This document shows positions 29,324 to 41,075 of a stretch of DNA of 41,925 bases, one piece after another; within the stretch, counting starts at the first letter, position 1, and each line of letters starts with the position of its first letter. Source of the DNA: Blastococcus sp. CT_GayMR20 (GTDB taxonomy: Bacteria > Actinomycetota > Actinomycetes > Mycobacteriales > Geodermatophilaceae). The notes below the pieces were generated by a model. It did not search any database. It was not told the DNA's origin and was given only the letters and a program-made list of their open reading frames with translations. The translations under genes were made by a program, and so were the position numbers. The stretch covers positions 1 through 41,925 of the forward strand of contig NZ_SPQM01000028.1 of assembly GCF_004570345.1 (NCBI RefSeq), given 5' to 3'.

Positions 29324-29807
29324 CCGCGGCGGGCCGGATCCACTCGACCACCCACGTGTCGCCCGGGGCCAGGGACGCCCACCGGCGCTCGGCCACGGCA
29401 AGCTCGGCTGAGGCGGCAGTCAGCGCGTCGGGGGAGTGCCCGGCGGCCTCGACCTGACCGGGCAGCACTGGCTCCTTCCGCGCGAGCCGGCCGACCAGTT
29501 CGGCGAGGGCCTCCGCCGCCTGGATGCTCGCCGCGCGCTCCTTCTTGAGCCGCTGGGACCGCTCCCCGGCGTGCGGCGGTTGCCGGCCCGTGACATGGCG
29601 CATGCTGCCCCAGACCACGCCGTCGGCCACGCACCCCCAGATCCCGTCGGGCACCCCCAGGCTCTGCTCGACCAGGGCGTGCACCAGGTCGTGCGGCAGC
29701 GCATCGCCGCCGCCCGCGCCCCGCATGCAGAAGACGACGCCGTCGTCACGCTCCACGAGCGTCTCGACCGGACGGCGGTCGGCCATGCGCTGGAAGGTGA
29801 TCCGCAC
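29262..29807 (-). CDS. Conserved hypothetical protein
   Basis: A 181-residue minus-strand protein with no recognised enzyme motif. It begins GTG 29807 as (M)RITFQRMADRRPVETLVERDDG and contains ALPHDLVHALVEQ, with a metal-protease-like HDLVH but no further ligand visible, and GIWGCVADGVVWGSM. It closes with DTWVVEWIRPA before a basic tail. Its last 60 bases overlap the 3' end of the decayed gene on the other strand, so the basic C-terminal tail may be a read-through after loss of the original stop. It is divergent from uvrC. Confidence 0.75.
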   Translation of the reverse strand: MRITFQRMADRRPVETLVERDDGVVFCMRGAGGGDALPHDLVHALVEQSLGVPDGIWGCVADGVVWGSMRHVTGRQPPHAGERSQRLKKERAASIQAAEALAELVGRLARKEPVLPGQVEAAGHSPDALTAASAELAVAERRWASLAPGDTWVVEWIRPAAVRRGGSRGRPPAVPVPRRRR

Positions 29808-29880
29808 GGCCCCACTGGCCGGGCGGCGTCAACCGGATAGCTGTGACTCCCGTGGCGGGGGAGCCGGGGGTTCCGGCGCC

Positions 29881-29903
29881 CTGTCGGAGCACCGACCTAA
29901 TCT
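29881..29903 (+). promoter_or_regulatory. uvrC promoter, RecA-NDp/PafBC-like
   Basis: CTGTCGGAG (29881-29889), 8 bases, TAATCT (29898-29903), then 6 bases to ATG 29910. Seven of nine bases match TTGTCRGTG, with exact spacing and TANNNT. No Shine-Dalgarno can fit. Confidence 0.65.
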
Positions 29904-29909
29904 GGACCC

Positions 29910-31952
29910 ATGGCCGACCCGTCGACGTACCGCCCGGCGGTCGGCAGCATCCCCGAATCGCCCGGGGTGTACCGATTCCGCGACCCCAACGGCCGGGTCA
30001 TCTACGTCGGCAAGGCCAAGAGCCTCCGGCAGCGCCTGAACAGCTACTTCGCCGACGTGGCCGGTCTCCACCCGCGCACCCGCCAGATGGTGACGACCGC
30101 GGCGGGCGTCGAGTGGACGGTCGTCGGCACCGAGGTCGAGGCGCTCCAGCTCGAGTACAACTGGATCAAGGAGTTCGATCCGCGGTTCAACGTCCGCTAC
30201 CGCGACGACAAGAGCTATCCGAGCCTCGCGGTCACCCTGAACGAGGAGTACCCGCGCCTCCAGGTGATGCGTGGGCCGAAGCGCAAGGGCGTCCGCTACT
30301 TCGGTCCCTACGCCCACGCCTGGGCGATCCGCGAGACCCTCGACACCCTCACCCGCGTCTTCCCGGCGCGCACCTGTTCCAACGGTGTCTTCAAGCGGGC
30401 CGGCCAGATCGGCCGCCCCTGCCTGCTGGGCTACATCGGCAAGTGCGCCGCCCCCTGCGTGGGCCGGGTCGACGCCGACGAGCACCGCCGGATCGTCGAG
30501 GACTTCTGCGACTTCATGGCCGGCAGGACCGAGTCGATGGTGAAGCGCCTCGAGCGGGAGATGGCCGCGGCGTCCGAGGCCCTGGAGTTCGAGAAGGCCG
30601 CCCGCCTCCGCGACGACCTCGGCGCCCTCAAGCGGGCGATGGAGAAGCAGGCCGTCGTCCTCGGGGACGGCACGGACGCCGACGTCGTCGCCTTCGCGCA
30701 GGACGAGCTCGAGGCCGCGGTCCAGGTCTTCCACGTCCGCGGTGGGCGGGTCCGCGGGCAGCGCGGCTGGATCGTCGACAAGGTCGAGGCGGTCACCACC
30801 GGCGAGCTCGTCGAGCAGTTCCTGCTGCAGGTCTACGGCGGCGTCGACGAGCAGACCGGCGTGGGCGAGGCGGGGGAGACCGTGCCGCGCGAGGTGCTCG
30901 TCCCCGAGCTGCCGGAGGACGCCGACGTCTACACCGAACTGCTGGAGGAGCTGCGCGGCGGCCGGGTGTCGCTGCGGGTGCCCCAGCGCGGCGACAAGCG
31001 CAGCCTGCTGGAGACCGTGGAGCGCAACGCGAAGGAGGCGTTCGCGCGGCACCGGGTGAAGCGGTCCAGCGACCTCACCGCCCGCTCGCTCGCCCTCGCC
31101 GAGCTCCAGGAGGCGCTGGAGCTGCCGGACGCCCCGCTGCGGATCGAGTGCATCGACGTCTCGCACGTCCAGGGCACGAACGTCGTGGCCAGCATGGTGG
31201 TGTTCGAGGACGGGCTCGCGAAGAAGTCCGACTACCGCCGGTTCTCCGTCACCCACGGAACCGACGACACCGCCGCGATGGCCGAGGTCGTCCGCCGCCG
31301 GTTCGCCCGCCACCTGCAGGAGGAGGCCGACCGGCGCGACGAGCAGGGCGTCGCCGCCGAGGACGGCCGGCCCCGGCGGTTCGCCTACCCGCCGAACCTG
31401 CTCGTGGTGGACGGCGGTGCGCCGCAGGTTGCGGCCGCGAGCAGGTCCCTCACCGAGCTGGGGATCACCGACGTCGCCGTGTGCGGCCTCGCCAAGCGCA
31501 TGGAGGAGGTGTGGCTCCCGGGGGACTCCGACCCGGTGATCCTGCCACGCACCTCCGAGGCGCTCTACCTGCTCCAGCGGGTGCGCGACGAGGCGCACCG
31601 CTTCGCCATCACGTATCACCGGCAGAAGCGCTCGACCAGCATGCTGGTGTCGCTCCTGGACGACGTCCCCGGCCTCGGGGACACGCGGCGGAAGGCCCTC
31701 ATGAAGCAGTTCGGCTCGCTGAAGCGGCTCCGTGCCGCCTCGATCGAGGAGCTCATGCAGGTGCCCGGGATCGGGCGCCGGACGGCGGAGGCCGTACAGG
31801 CCGCCATCGCCGAGCCGGCCGACCCCGCCGGGGCGGCGGCGGACTCCTCACCCGCCACGGAGTCGACGACGGCGCCCCAGGGTCCGGCCGAGCGGGGCAC
31901 TCCCCGCGACGGTGCCGGTGAGACCGCCGAGGTCGGCCGGGTGGCTTCGTGA
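29910..31952 (+). CDS. uvrC: UvrABC excision nuclease subunit C
   Basis: A 680-residue nuclease making both incisions around a lesion bound by UvrB. It has an N-terminal GIY-YIG domain (PGVYRFRD and [14 protein letters not shown]), a cysteine cluster ([25 protein letters not shown]), a UVR domain ([14 protein letters not shown]), a C-terminal RNase H-like domain with [10 protein letters not shown] and LLVVDGG, and two helix-hairpin-helix motifs ([14 protein letters not shown] and [12 protein letters not shown]). A 50-residue Ala/Pro/Thr tail follows. It heads the row uvrC-rapZ-yvcK-whiA and its stop overlaps the rapZ start as GTGA. Confidence 0.97.
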   Translation: MADPSTYRPAVGSIPESPGVYRFRDPNGRVIYVGKAKSLRQRLNSYFADVAGLHPRTRQMVTTAAGVEWTVVGTEVEALQLEYNWIKEFDPRFNVRYRDDKSYPSLAVTLNEEYPRLQVMRGPKRKGVRYFGPYAHAWAIRETLDTLTRVFPARTCSNGVFKRAGQIGRPCLLGYIGKCAAPCVGRVDADEHRRIVEDFCDFMAGRTESMVKRLEREMAAASEALEFEKAARLRDDLGALKRAMEKQAVVLGDGTDADVVAFAQDELEAAVQVFHVRGGRVRGQRGWIVDKVEAVTTGELVEQFLLQVYGGVDEQTGVGEAGETVPREVLVPELPEDADVYTELLEELRGGRVSLRVPQRGDKRSLLETVERNAKEAFARHRVKRSSDLTARSLALAELQEALELPDAPLRIECIDVSHVQGTNVVASMVVFEDGLAKKSDYRRFSVTHGTDDTAAMAEVVRRRFARHLQEEADRRDEQGVAAEDGRPRRFAYPPNLLVVDGGAPQVAAASRSLTELGITDVAVCGLAKRMEEVWLPGDSDPVILPRTSEALYLLQRVRDEAHRFAITYHRQKRSTSMLVSLLDDVPGLGDTRRKALMKQFGSLKRLRAASIEELMQVPGIGRRTAEAVQAAIAEPADPAGAAADSSPATESTTAPQGPAERGTPRDGAGETAEVGRVAS

Positions 31953-32887
31953 CCGTCGGCACCGGGGACGGGCCGGCCGGTCCGCAGAGCGACGTCGCGC
32001 CCGGGCTCGACCCGACGACGACCGAGACCGCCCCGCTGGAGGTCGTGGTCGTCACCGGCCTCTCGGGGGCCGGCAAGAACAGCGCCGGCCGGGTGCTCGA
32101 GGACCTCGGCTGGTTCGTCGTCGACAACCTGCCTCCGGCGCTGCTGCTGCCGATGGTGCGGCTCGGCGCCCGCGGGGATCTCCGCCGGTTCGCCGCCGTG
32201 GTCGACGTCCGCAGCCGGGCCTTCTCCAGCGATCTCCAGGAGGCGATCCGGGTGCTCGCCGAGGCCGGGCACCGCCCGCGCGTCGTCTACGTGCACGCCC
32301 GCGACGAGGTCCTGGTGCGACGGTACGAGTCCAACCGGCGGGAACACCCGCTGCAGGGCTCCGGGACCCTCACCGACGGCATCGCGGCCGAGCGGGGGCT
32401 GCTCACCGGGATCGCCGGCGACGCCGATCTGTGGGTGGACACCAGCGACCTCAACATCCACCAGTTGCGCGCCACGCTGGAGAACGCCTTCGCCCGCGAC
32501 GGGCAGACCCCGCCGCTCACCGCGACGGTCATGAGCTTCGGGTTCAAGTACGGCCTCCCGCTGGACGCCGACCTCGTCGTCGACGCCCGGTTCCTGCCGA
32601 ATCCGCACTGGATCCCCGAGCTCCGGCCGCACACCGGGCGGGACGCGGACGTGCGCGACTACGTCCTCGGGCAGCCGGACGCCGCGGCGTTCCTCGACCG
32701 CTACGTCGACGTCCTCCGGCTGCTGGTCCCCGGCTACCAGCGCGAGGGCAAGCGGTACCTGACCCTCGCCGTCGGCTGCACGGGCGGCAAGCACCGCAGC
32801 GTGGCGATCGCGGAGGAGTTCGCCCGCCGCCTCAAGGCCGAGGGCGTGGCCGCGGCCGCCCGTCATCGCGACCTGGGTCGCGAGTAG
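31949..32887 (+). CDS. rapZ: RapZ/YvcJ family nucleotide-binding protein
   Basis: A 312-residue P-loop protein. In E. coli RapZ is an RNase adaptor for a small RNA; in actinobacteria the gene is a fixed neighbour of yvcK and whiA and its role is less clear. It shows [48 protein letters not shown] and the C-terminal [16 protein letters not shown]. The Walker A reads GAGKN, with Asn where Ser/Thr is canonical. About 25 extra residues precede the P-loop. GTG 31949 overlaps the uvrC stop, and its TAG overlaps the next GTG by one base. Confidence 0.95.
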   Translation: MTVGTGDGPAGPQSDVAPGLDPTTTETAPLEVVVVTGLSGAGKNSAGRVLEDLGWFVVDNLPPALLLPMVRLGARGDLRRFAAVVDVRSRAFSSDLQEAIRVLAEAGHRPRVVYVHARDEVLVRRYESNRREHPLQGSGTLTDGIAAERGLLTGIAGDADLWVDTSDLNIHQLRATLENAFARDGQTPPLTATVMSFGFKYGLPLDADLVVDARFLPNPHWIPELRPHTGRDADVRDYVLGQPDAAAFLDRYVDVLRLLVPGYQREGKRYLTLAVGCTGGKHRSVAIAEEFARRLKAEGVAAAARHRDLGRE

Positions 32888-33840
32888 TGGGCGTGCAGGC
32901 ACCGCGGGTCGTCGCCTTCGGCGGCGGCCACGGCCTCGCCGCCGCCCTGGCGGCGTGGCGCCGCCTGACGACCGAGCTGACGGCGGTGGTGACCGTCGCC
33001 GACGACGGCGGCAGCTCCGGCCGGATCCGGCGGGAGATGCCGGTCCTGCCACCGGGCGACCTCCGCATGGCCCTGGCCGCCCTGGCCGGCGACGGCGCCC
33101 AGGGGCAGGAGCTCGCGGCCCTGCTGCAGCACCGGCTGGGCGGCACCGGCGTCCTCGCCGGCCACCCGGTCGGCAACCTGATGCTCACCGGCCTGGCCGA
33201 GATGCACGGCGGCGACACCGTCCGGGCGCTCGGCGAGCTCGGGCAGCTGCTGGGCTGCAGCGGCCGCGTGCTGCCGATGGCCGACGTCCCGCTCGACCTG
33301 GTCGCCCGTGTGGAGACCACCGACCCGGACGACCCCGCGCGGACCCGCACGATCCGCGGTCAGGTCGCCATCGCCGCGACGCCCGGTCACGTCAGGGAGA
33401 TCCTCGTCTCCCCGCACGATCCGCCGGTCCATCAGGCGGTGCTCGACGCCATCGCGACGGCGGACGTGGTCTCGCTCGGCCCGGGATCCTGGTACACCTC
33501 TGTACTGCCGCATCTGCTCGTGCCGAAGTTGCGGGCCGCACTGGCCGCGACGCAGGCCCGGGTGGTCGTGGTGCTCAATCTGGAACCGCAGCCAGGCGAG
33601 ACGGACGGGTTCTCGCCGGAGGAGCATCTCAGCGTCTTGCAGGCACATCTGGGCGGAGTGGCGTTGCACACGGTGATCGCCGATGCTGATTCGGTGGTTG
33701 ACCGCCGTGGTCTCCTTTCTGCGGTACGTGAACTCGGCGCTGAGCTCGTGCTCGCTCCGGTCGCGGAGCCGGACGGTTCGCCACGGCACGATCCCGAGCG
33801 ACTGGCTGCCGCGCTGGCCTCCGTGGCCGGCGCGCGGTGA
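32887..33840 (+). CDS. yvcK: YvcK/CofD-like gluconeogenesis factor
   Basis: A 317-residue cytoplasmic protein of the YvcK family, needed in other bacteria for growth on gluconeogenic carbon and for normal cell-wall synthesis, and known to bind UDP-sugars. Motifs: VVAFGGGHGLAAAL at the N-terminus, TVADDGGSSGRIR, LPPGDLRMALAAL, HPVGNLML and LGPGSWYTSVLPHLLV. GTG 32887 shares its G with the rapZ TAG, and a second GTG six bases on is possible. whiA follows after 90 bases. Confidence 0.95.
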   Translation: MGVQAPRVVAFGGGHGLAAALAAWRRLTTELTAVVTVADDGGSSGRIRREMPVLPPGDLRMALAALAGDGAQGQELAALLQHRLGGTGVLAGHPVGNLMLTGLAEMHGGDTVRALGELGQLLGCSGRVLPMADVPLDLVARVETTDPDDPARTRTIRGQVAIAATPGHVREILVSPHDPPVHQAVLDAIATADVVSLGPGSWYTSVLPHLLVPKLRAALAATQARVVVVLNLEPQPGETDGFSPEEHLSVLQAHLGGVALHTVIADADSVVDRRGLLSAVRELGAELVLAPVAEPDGSPRHDPERLAAALASVAGAR

Positions 33841-33930
33841 AGGAGTACGGGTGTCCGATCGGGTATCGGAACTGATGGCAACCGTCGTCGTTCCGTGGCC
33901 GTCGGTACGAGGGGGAAGGGGACGCCGCAC

Positions 33931-36154
<2,224 letters not shown>

Positions 36155-36155
<1 letters not shown>

Positions 36156-37348
36156 TGCGCTCCGTCGACGACCTCATCTCCGAGGGCGTCTCCGGCCGGC
36201 GCGTCCTGCTGCGCACCGACCTGAACGTCCCCCTGGACAAGGGCACCGGCGGGATCACCGACGACGGGCGGATCCGGGCCAGCCTGCCGACGCTGCAGGC
36301 CCTCCGCGACGCCGGCGCACGGGTGGTCGTCGCCGCGCACCTCGGCCGGCCCAAGGGCGCGCCCGACCCGCAGTTCTCGCTGGCCCCGGTCGCGGCGCGC
36401 CTGGGCGAGCTGCTCGGCACGGACGTGCCGCTCGCCGCCGACGTCGCGGGCGACGACGCCCGCGCCAAGGCCGAGGCACTCGGCGACGGCGACGTCCTCC
36501 TGCTGGAGAACGTCCGCTTCGAGGCCGCCGAGACGGCCAAGGACGACGCCGCGCGGGGCGAGCTGGCCGACCGGCTGGCCGCCCTCGCCGACGTGTTCGT
36601 GGACGACGCGTTCGGCGCCGTGCACCGCAAGCACGCGTCGGTGTTCGACGTGGCCGAGCGGCTGCCGCACTACGCCGGCCGGCTGGTGGCCCGCGAGCTC
36701 GAGGTGCTCACCCGCCTGACCACCGACCCGGACCGGCCCTACGTGGTCGTCCTCGGCGGTTCCAAGGTCAGCGACAAGCTGGCGGTCATCGAGGCACTGC
36801 TGCCGAAGGTCGACCGGCTGCTGGTCGGCGGCGGCATGTGCTTCACGTTCCTCGCCGCACAGGGGCACGGGGTCGGGAAGTCGCTGCTGGAGGCCGACCA
36901 GGTCGACACCTGCCGCCGGCTGCTGGCCGAGGCCGGCGACCGCATCGTGCTGCCGGTCGACGTCGTCTGCGCGCCGGAGTTCAGCGCCGACGTGGAGACC
37001 ACGATCGTGCCGGTCGAGCAGATCCCGGACGGCCAGATGGGCCTCGACGTCGGGCCCCGCACCGTCGAGCTGTTCGGCACCGAGCTCGGGAACGCCCGCA
37101 CGGTCTTCTGGAACGGGCCGATGGGCGTCTTCGAGCTCGCCCCCTTCCAGGAGGGCACCCGCGGCGTCGCCGCCGCGGTCGCCGCCGTCGACGGGCTCTC
37201 CGTGGTGGGCGGTGGGGACTCCGCCGCCGCGGTCCGGCAGCTGGGGCTCGACGAGGCCAGCTACGGGCACATCAGCACCGGCGGCGGCGCGTCGCTGGAG
37301 TACCTCGAGGGCCGGGAACTCCCGGGCCTCGCCGTGCTGGCCGGCTGA
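36155..37348 (+). CDS. pgk: Phosphoglycerate kinase
   Basis: A 397-residue monomeric kinase transferring the acyl phosphate of 1,3-bisphosphoglycerate to ADP. It shows [72 protein letters not shown] and GGGDSAAAV with the closing [13 protein letters not shown]. Translation starts at ATG 36155, inside the gap stop (TGATG), so coupling is expected. Only 13 bases separate it from tpiA. Confidence 0.97.
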
Positions 37349-37361
37349 GAGGTTGAGGTTC

Positions 37362-38189
37362 ATGGCTCGCAAGGACCGCGCCGAGCCGCGGCGGGGCGCC
37401 TTCCAGGGCGGGGACCGGCGCACGCTGATCGCCGGCAACTGGAAGATGAACATGACGCACCTGGAGGCCATCGGCCTGGTGCAGAAGCTTGCCTTCACCA
37501 TCCCGGAGACGGTGCTCGACACCGCGGACGTCGTCGTCCTCCCGCCGTTCACGGCGCTGCGGAGCGTCCAGACGCTGGTGACCGGTGACAAGCTCTCCGT
37601 CGGCTACGGCGCGCAGGACCTGTCCGCGCAGGACTCCGGTGCCTACACCGGTGACGTGAGCGGCGCGATGCTCGCCGCCCTGGCCTGCCAGTACGTCACC
37701 GTCGGCCACTCCGAGCGGCGCGCGATCCACGGCGAGGACGACGCGTTGGTGGCGGCGAAGGCCCAGGCGGCGCTGCGGCACGGGATCACGCCGATCGTGT
37801 GCGTGGGGGAGGGGCTTGACGTCCGCCAGGCCGGCGAGCACGTGTCCTACTGCACCACCCAGCTCGACGCGTCGCTGGAGGGACTGACCACCGAGCAGAT
37901 GGTGTCGGTGGTGATCGCCTACGAGCCCGTCTGGGCGATCGGCACCGGCGAGGTGGCCACCCCGGAGGACGCGCAAGAGGTGTGCGGTGCACTGCGGGCG
38001 CGGCTCGCCGAGCGTCACGGTCCGGAGTCGGCCGCTTCCGTACGTATCCTTTACGGCGGGTCGGTGAAGGCCTCGAGCACGGCCGGCATCCTGGCCGGGC
38101 CGGACGTCGACGGCGCGCTCGTCGGTGGTGCCAGCCTGGACGCCGACGAGTTCGCAGAGATCTGTCGGATCGCCGCCGACGGCAGCTGA
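37362..38189 (+). CDS. tpiA: Triosephosphate isomerase
   Basis: A 275-residue TIM-barrel enzyme interconverting dihydroxyacetone phosphate and glyceraldehyde-3-phosphate. It has GNWKMNMTH (substrate Lys), His116 in VGHSERR, the catalytic Glu188 in [11 protein letters not shown], and the phosphate loop [11 protein letters not shown]. It has an unusual N-terminal extension of about 20 residues rich in Arg/Lys ([14 protein letters not shown]) before [11 protein letters not shown]. The ATG at 37362 is supported by GAGG just upstream; no closer start is obvious. Confidence 0.96.
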   Translation: MARKDRAEPRRGAFQGGDRRTLIAGNWKMNMTHLEAIGLVQKLAFTIPETVLDTADVVVLPPFTALRSVQTLVTGDKLSVGYGAQDLSAQDSGAYTGDVSGAMLAALACQYVTVGHSERRAIHGEDDALVAAKAQAALRHGITPIVCVGEGLDVRQAGEHVSYCTTQLDASLEGLTTEQMVSVVIAYEPVWAIGTGEVATPEDAQEVCGALRARLAERHGPESAASVRILYGGSVKASSTAGILAGPDVDGALVGGASLDADEFAEICRIAADGS

Positions 38190-38238
38190 CCGCCGCTGAC
38201 CGTCGCCGGCCGCACAACCGGGGGCGGAACAGCAGGCT

Positions 38239-40017
38239 GTGGAGAACACGCTCGAACGGCTGAACCGGCGTCTTCCCGCCTGGGCGCGGGACCGGCCGCG
38301 CCGGCGGATGCTCGCCGCCGCGGCGGTCGTGGTCCTGGTGGTGGTCATCGCCGTCAGCTGCGCCGGCGGTTCCGGCGGCCGGGCGGACGTCCCCGTCGTC
38401 GAGGGGGAGCCCGGCGCCGCGGTCAGCGGGATCCGGGCGCCGTCCTCGGAATCCGGGGGCACCCTGCGAGTGGTCTCCGCCGACATCGACAGCCTCGACC
38501 CGCAGCGCTCCTACCTGCCGGGCGTCTGGAACCTGATGCGGCTCTACACCCGCACGCTGGTCACCTACAGCACCGAGCCGGGGAAGACCGACCAGCTGGT
38601 GCCGGACCTGGCGACCGACCTCGGGACGCCCTCCGACGACGGCCTCAGCTGGACGTTCACCCTCCGCGAGGGCGTCCGCTTCGAGAACGGCCGGCCGATC
38701 ACGGCGCAGGACGTCAAGTACGGCATCCAGCGCTCCTTCGCCTCCGACGTCGTCGTCGGCGGGCCCACCTACGTCGTCGACCTGCTGGACGACCCGGCCA
38801 ATCCCTACCCCGGGCCGTACTCCACCGAGGAGGACGACCCGGACCTCACCGCGATCGAGACCCCCGACGAGCGCACGATCGTCTTCCGGCTGCGGGCTCC
38901 GCAGTCGGACCTCCGGTACGTCCTGGCACTGCCGTCCAGCAGCCCGGTGCCGCCGGAGGCCGACACGCGCGGGGACTACGGCGCCGACCCCGTCGCCTCC
39001 GGTCCGTACGCGATCACCTCGGTGGATCCCGTCACGGGGATCCTGCTGGACCGCAACCCCGAGTGGGACCCGGCTACCGACGACGTCCGCACCGCGCTGC
39101 CCGACCAGGTCGTCGTCCGGACCGGGCTGAGCGGCGTGGAGCGCGACCAGGCCCTGCTGGCCGGCTCCGCCGACGTCGACATGTCCGGCACCGGCGTGCA
39201 GGCCCCGACGACGGCCCGGCTCGCCGTCGACGAGGACCATCCCGTCCGGGACCGGGTGGACGACGTCACCACCGGAGCGCTCCGCCTGCTCGCGCTGCCG
39301 ACCGTGGTGGCGCCGATGGACAACGCGGACTGCCGGGCGGCCGTCGCCGCGGCGATCGACAGGCGTGCGGTGCAGGAGGTCCTCGGCGGCCCGGAGGACG
39401 TCGTGCGCCGCTCCCAGCTCTGGCCGCGCGGCCTCGACGGCGGCCCGGACGAGACCGACCCGGAGCCCGACCGCGACGGCGCGCGGGCCTCGCTGGAGGC
39501 GTGCGGGCAGCCCGACGGCTTCTCGACCGTGCTGGCGGTCGCCGACACGCCGAGCAGCGTCCAGGTCGCTGACGAGATCGCCGCCCAGCTCGGGGAGATC
39601 GGCGTCGAGGTGGAGGTCCGTCCGCTGGGGGCGACCACCTTCTACGCCACGGACGTCGGCAACCCGGACAACGTCGCCGCCAACGGCTACGGGATGGTGC
39701 TGGCCACCTGGACGGCGGACTTCCCGACCCCCGGCTCCTTCCTCGCCCCGCTGGTCGACAGCCGCAGCGTCCGGCAGGTGGGCAACACGAACTACGCCCG
39801 GCTGGCCGATCCGGCGGTGGACGCGCTGGTCGACCAGGCGCGCGCCTCCGGGGACGTCGGAGTCTGGCGGGAGATCGCCACGACGGTGGGGGCGTCGTCG
39901 GTCTACGTGCCGCTGGCCGAGAACCGCGCGCAGCTGGTCGCAGGGCAGCGCCTGCACAACGGCGTGGTGATGCAGCCCTTCAGCGGCTACGACCTCGCCA
40001 CCGCCGGCGTGCGGTGA
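38239..40017 (+). CDS. ABC transporter family-5 solute-binding lipoprotein
   Basis: A 592-residue extracytoplasmic binding protein of the oligopeptide/nickel (SBP_bac_5) type. After a basic N-terminus comes a hydrophobic stretch (VVVLVVVIAV) and Cys41 in AVSCAGG, consistent with a lipoprotein. The mature domain starts GGTLRVVSADIDSLDPQRSY and has the family signature LREGVRFENGRPITAQDVKYGIQRSF. GTG 38239 gives an unusually long pre-signal region; ATG 38308 is an alternative. It sits between tpiA and secG without any permease or ATPase, so it is an orphan binding protein. Its ligand is unknown. Confidence 0.88.
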   Translation: MENTLERLNRRLPAWARDRPRRRMLAAAAVVVLVVVIAVSCAGGSGGRADVPVVEGEPGAAVSGIRAPSSESGGTLRVVSADIDSLDPQRSYLPGVWNLMRLYTRTLVTYSTEPGKTDQLVPDLATDLGTPSDDGLSWTFTLREGVRFENGRPITAQDVKYGIQRSFASDVVVGGPTYVVDLLDDPANPYPGPYSTEEDDPDLTAIETPDERTIVFRLRAPQSDLRYVLALPSSSPVPPEADTRGDYGADPVASGPYAITSVDPVTGILLDRNPEWDPATDDVRTALPDQVVVRTGLSGVERDQALLAGSADVDMSGTGVQAPTTARLAVDEDHPVRDRVDDVTTGALRLLALPTVVAPMDNADCRAAVAAAIDRRAVQEVLGGPEDVVRRSQLWPRGLDGGPDETDPEPDRDGARASLEACGQPDGFSTVLAVADTPSSVQVADEIAAQLGEIGVEVEVRPLGATTFYATDVGNPDNVAANGYGMVLATWTADFPTPGSFLAPLVDSRSVRQVGNTNYARLADPAVDALVDQARASGDVGVWREIATTVGASSVYVPLAENRAQLVAGQRLHNGVVMQPFSGYDLATAGVR

Positions 40018-40025
40018 GCGTCGGT

Positions 40026-40031
40026 TAGTCT
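40026..40031 (+). promoter_or_regulatory. -10 box upstream of secG
   Basis: TAGTCT lies just after the preceding stop and about 50 bases before the secG ATG, leaving room for the GGAGAAG ribosome-binding site. The -35 region is not recognisable. Confidence 0.3.
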
Positions 40032-40080
40032 CGATGGAGAGAACCGGTGCCCGTCGCCGGTCTGCGAGCCTGGAGAAGTC

Positions 40081-40314
40081 ATGGTCGAGCTGGTCCTCAA
40101 CGTGCTGCTGGTGATCACCAGCACGCTCCTCGTGGTGCTGATCCTCCTGCACCGCGGCAAGGGCGGCGGTCTGTCCTCGATGTTCGGCGGCGCCACCTCG
40201 TCCTCGCTGAGCGGCTCCGCCGTGGTCGAGAAGAACCTGAACCGCCTCACGGTGTTCACCGCGGCCATCTGGACCGTCTGCATCATCGGCCTGGGCATCC
40301 TGCTGAAGGTCTGA
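40081..40314 (+). CDS. secG: Preprotein translocase subunit SecG
   Basis: A 77-residue inner-membrane protein that assists SecYE during protein export. Two transmembrane helices (about residues 3-22 and 56-76) flank a cytoplasmic loop with the family motif LLHRGKGGGLSSMFGG and SSSLSGSAVVEKNLNR. ATG 40081 has GGAGAAG upstream. Its position after the glycolytic genes is the common actinobacterial arrangement apart from the binding-protein insertion. Confidence 0.96.
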   Translation: MVELVLNVLLVITSTLLVVLILLHRGKGGGLSSMFGGATSSSLSGSAVVEKNLNRLTVFTAAIWTVCIIGLGILLKV

Positions 40315-40377
40315 AGCACTCGGGATGCGGGCGCGAAACCCCGCGAAATCGTGACCGAATATCGCCTGCCCAGGCCC

Positions 40378-40383
40378 TAGACT
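40378..40383 (+). promoter_or_regulatory. -10 box upstream of rbpA
   Basis: TAGACT lies 53 bases before the GTG of rbpA. No matching -35 was found, and no SigR-type GGGAAT/GTT pair is visible although rbpA is under SigR in Streptomyces. Confidence 0.35.
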
Positions 40384-40436
40384 GCCCGCGCGGCGGTCGT
40401 CAGCCGCACATCCCGTACCCGATGCAGGGGGCGCTC

Positions 40437-40778
40437 GTGGCTGGTGGCAACGCGATCCGGGGCACCCGGGTCGGCGCAGGACCGATGGGTGAGGCCGAGC
40501 GCGGAGAGGCCGCTCCGCGGAACCGGATCCCGTTCTGGTGCGCCAACCGGCACGAGACCCGTGTCGCCTTCGCCAGCGACGCCGACGTCCCCGAACTGTG
40601 GGACTGCCCCCGCTGCGGCCTGCCGGCCGGGCAGGACGAGCAGAACCCGCCGCCGGCGCCGCGGACCGAGCCCTACAAGACCCACCTCGCCTACGTGCGG
40701 GAGCGGCGCAGCGACGCCGACGGGGACGCCCTCCTGGAGGAGGCGCTCACCCGGCTGCACCGCCGCCGCGGCGCCTGA
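40437..40778 (+). CDS. rbpA: RNA polymerase-binding protein RbpA
   Basis: A 113-residue actinobacterial transcription factor that binds the principal sigma factor and RNA polymerase and stabilises the open promoter complex. The sequence is near-canonical: GGNAIRGTRVGAGPMGEAER at the N-terminus, FWCANRHETRVAFASDADVP, WDCPRCGLPAG and PYKTHLAYVRERRSDADG. GTG 40437 is chosen because AGGGGG lies upstream and (M)AGGNAIRG is the family start. It converges on the 60-residue gene with only four bases between the stops. Confidence 0.97.
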   Translation: MAGGNAIRGTRVGAGPMGEAERGEAAPRNRIPFWCANRHETRVAFASDADVPELWDCPRCGLPAGQDEQNPPPAPRTEPYKTHLAYVRERRSDADGDALLEEALTRLHRRRGA

Positions 40779-40782
40779 CCCG

Positions 40783-40965
40783 TCAGCTGCCCGACCGGGG
40801 GGCCGGAATCGCCCGCCGCGAGGTCCAGCGCGCGTTCTCGACGTCCCAGTACTCCGAGCGCGGACGGGCGCTGCGCGACCAGAGCCACGGCTCGACCCAG
40901 GCAGCGTCGCCGGTCGCGGACCGCGGGGAGGGGACGACGTCGGTGCGGGTGTCCTGGACGGTCAT
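40783..40965 (-). CDS. Small conserved-looking protein, 60 residues
   Basis: A short gene with a strong AGGAG site 7 bases before its ATG at 40965 on the minus strand. The product has a disordered-looking start (MTVQDTRTDVVPSPRS) and a tryptophan-rich second half (AAWVEPWLWSRSARPRSEYW, then DVENARWTSRRAIPAPR). It has no membrane span or signal peptide. I do not recognise a family; the clean ribosome-binding site and tight fit between rbpA and the deacetylase gene support a real gene. The 110 bases upstream hold a small GCGGCA/TGCCGC hairpin (40992-41006). Confidence 0.65.
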   Translation of the reverse strand: MTVQDTRTDVVPSPRSATGDAAWVEPWLWSRSARPRSEYWDVENARWTSRRAIPAPRSGS

Positions 40966-41075
40966 GGCGCGCTCCTGAGTGCGTCGGCTGTGCGGCAGCA
41001 TGCCGCGTGCTGACAGGTTGAGCGCCGGCCGGGCCGGGCGGATACAGCGGGCGGGCACGCCGGCGCGGCTGGTCG

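Noticed and set aside
40321..40380. SigR-type promoter for rbpA
   Set aside because: No GGGAAT/GTT pair at the right spacing could be found; only a TAGACT -10 is present.
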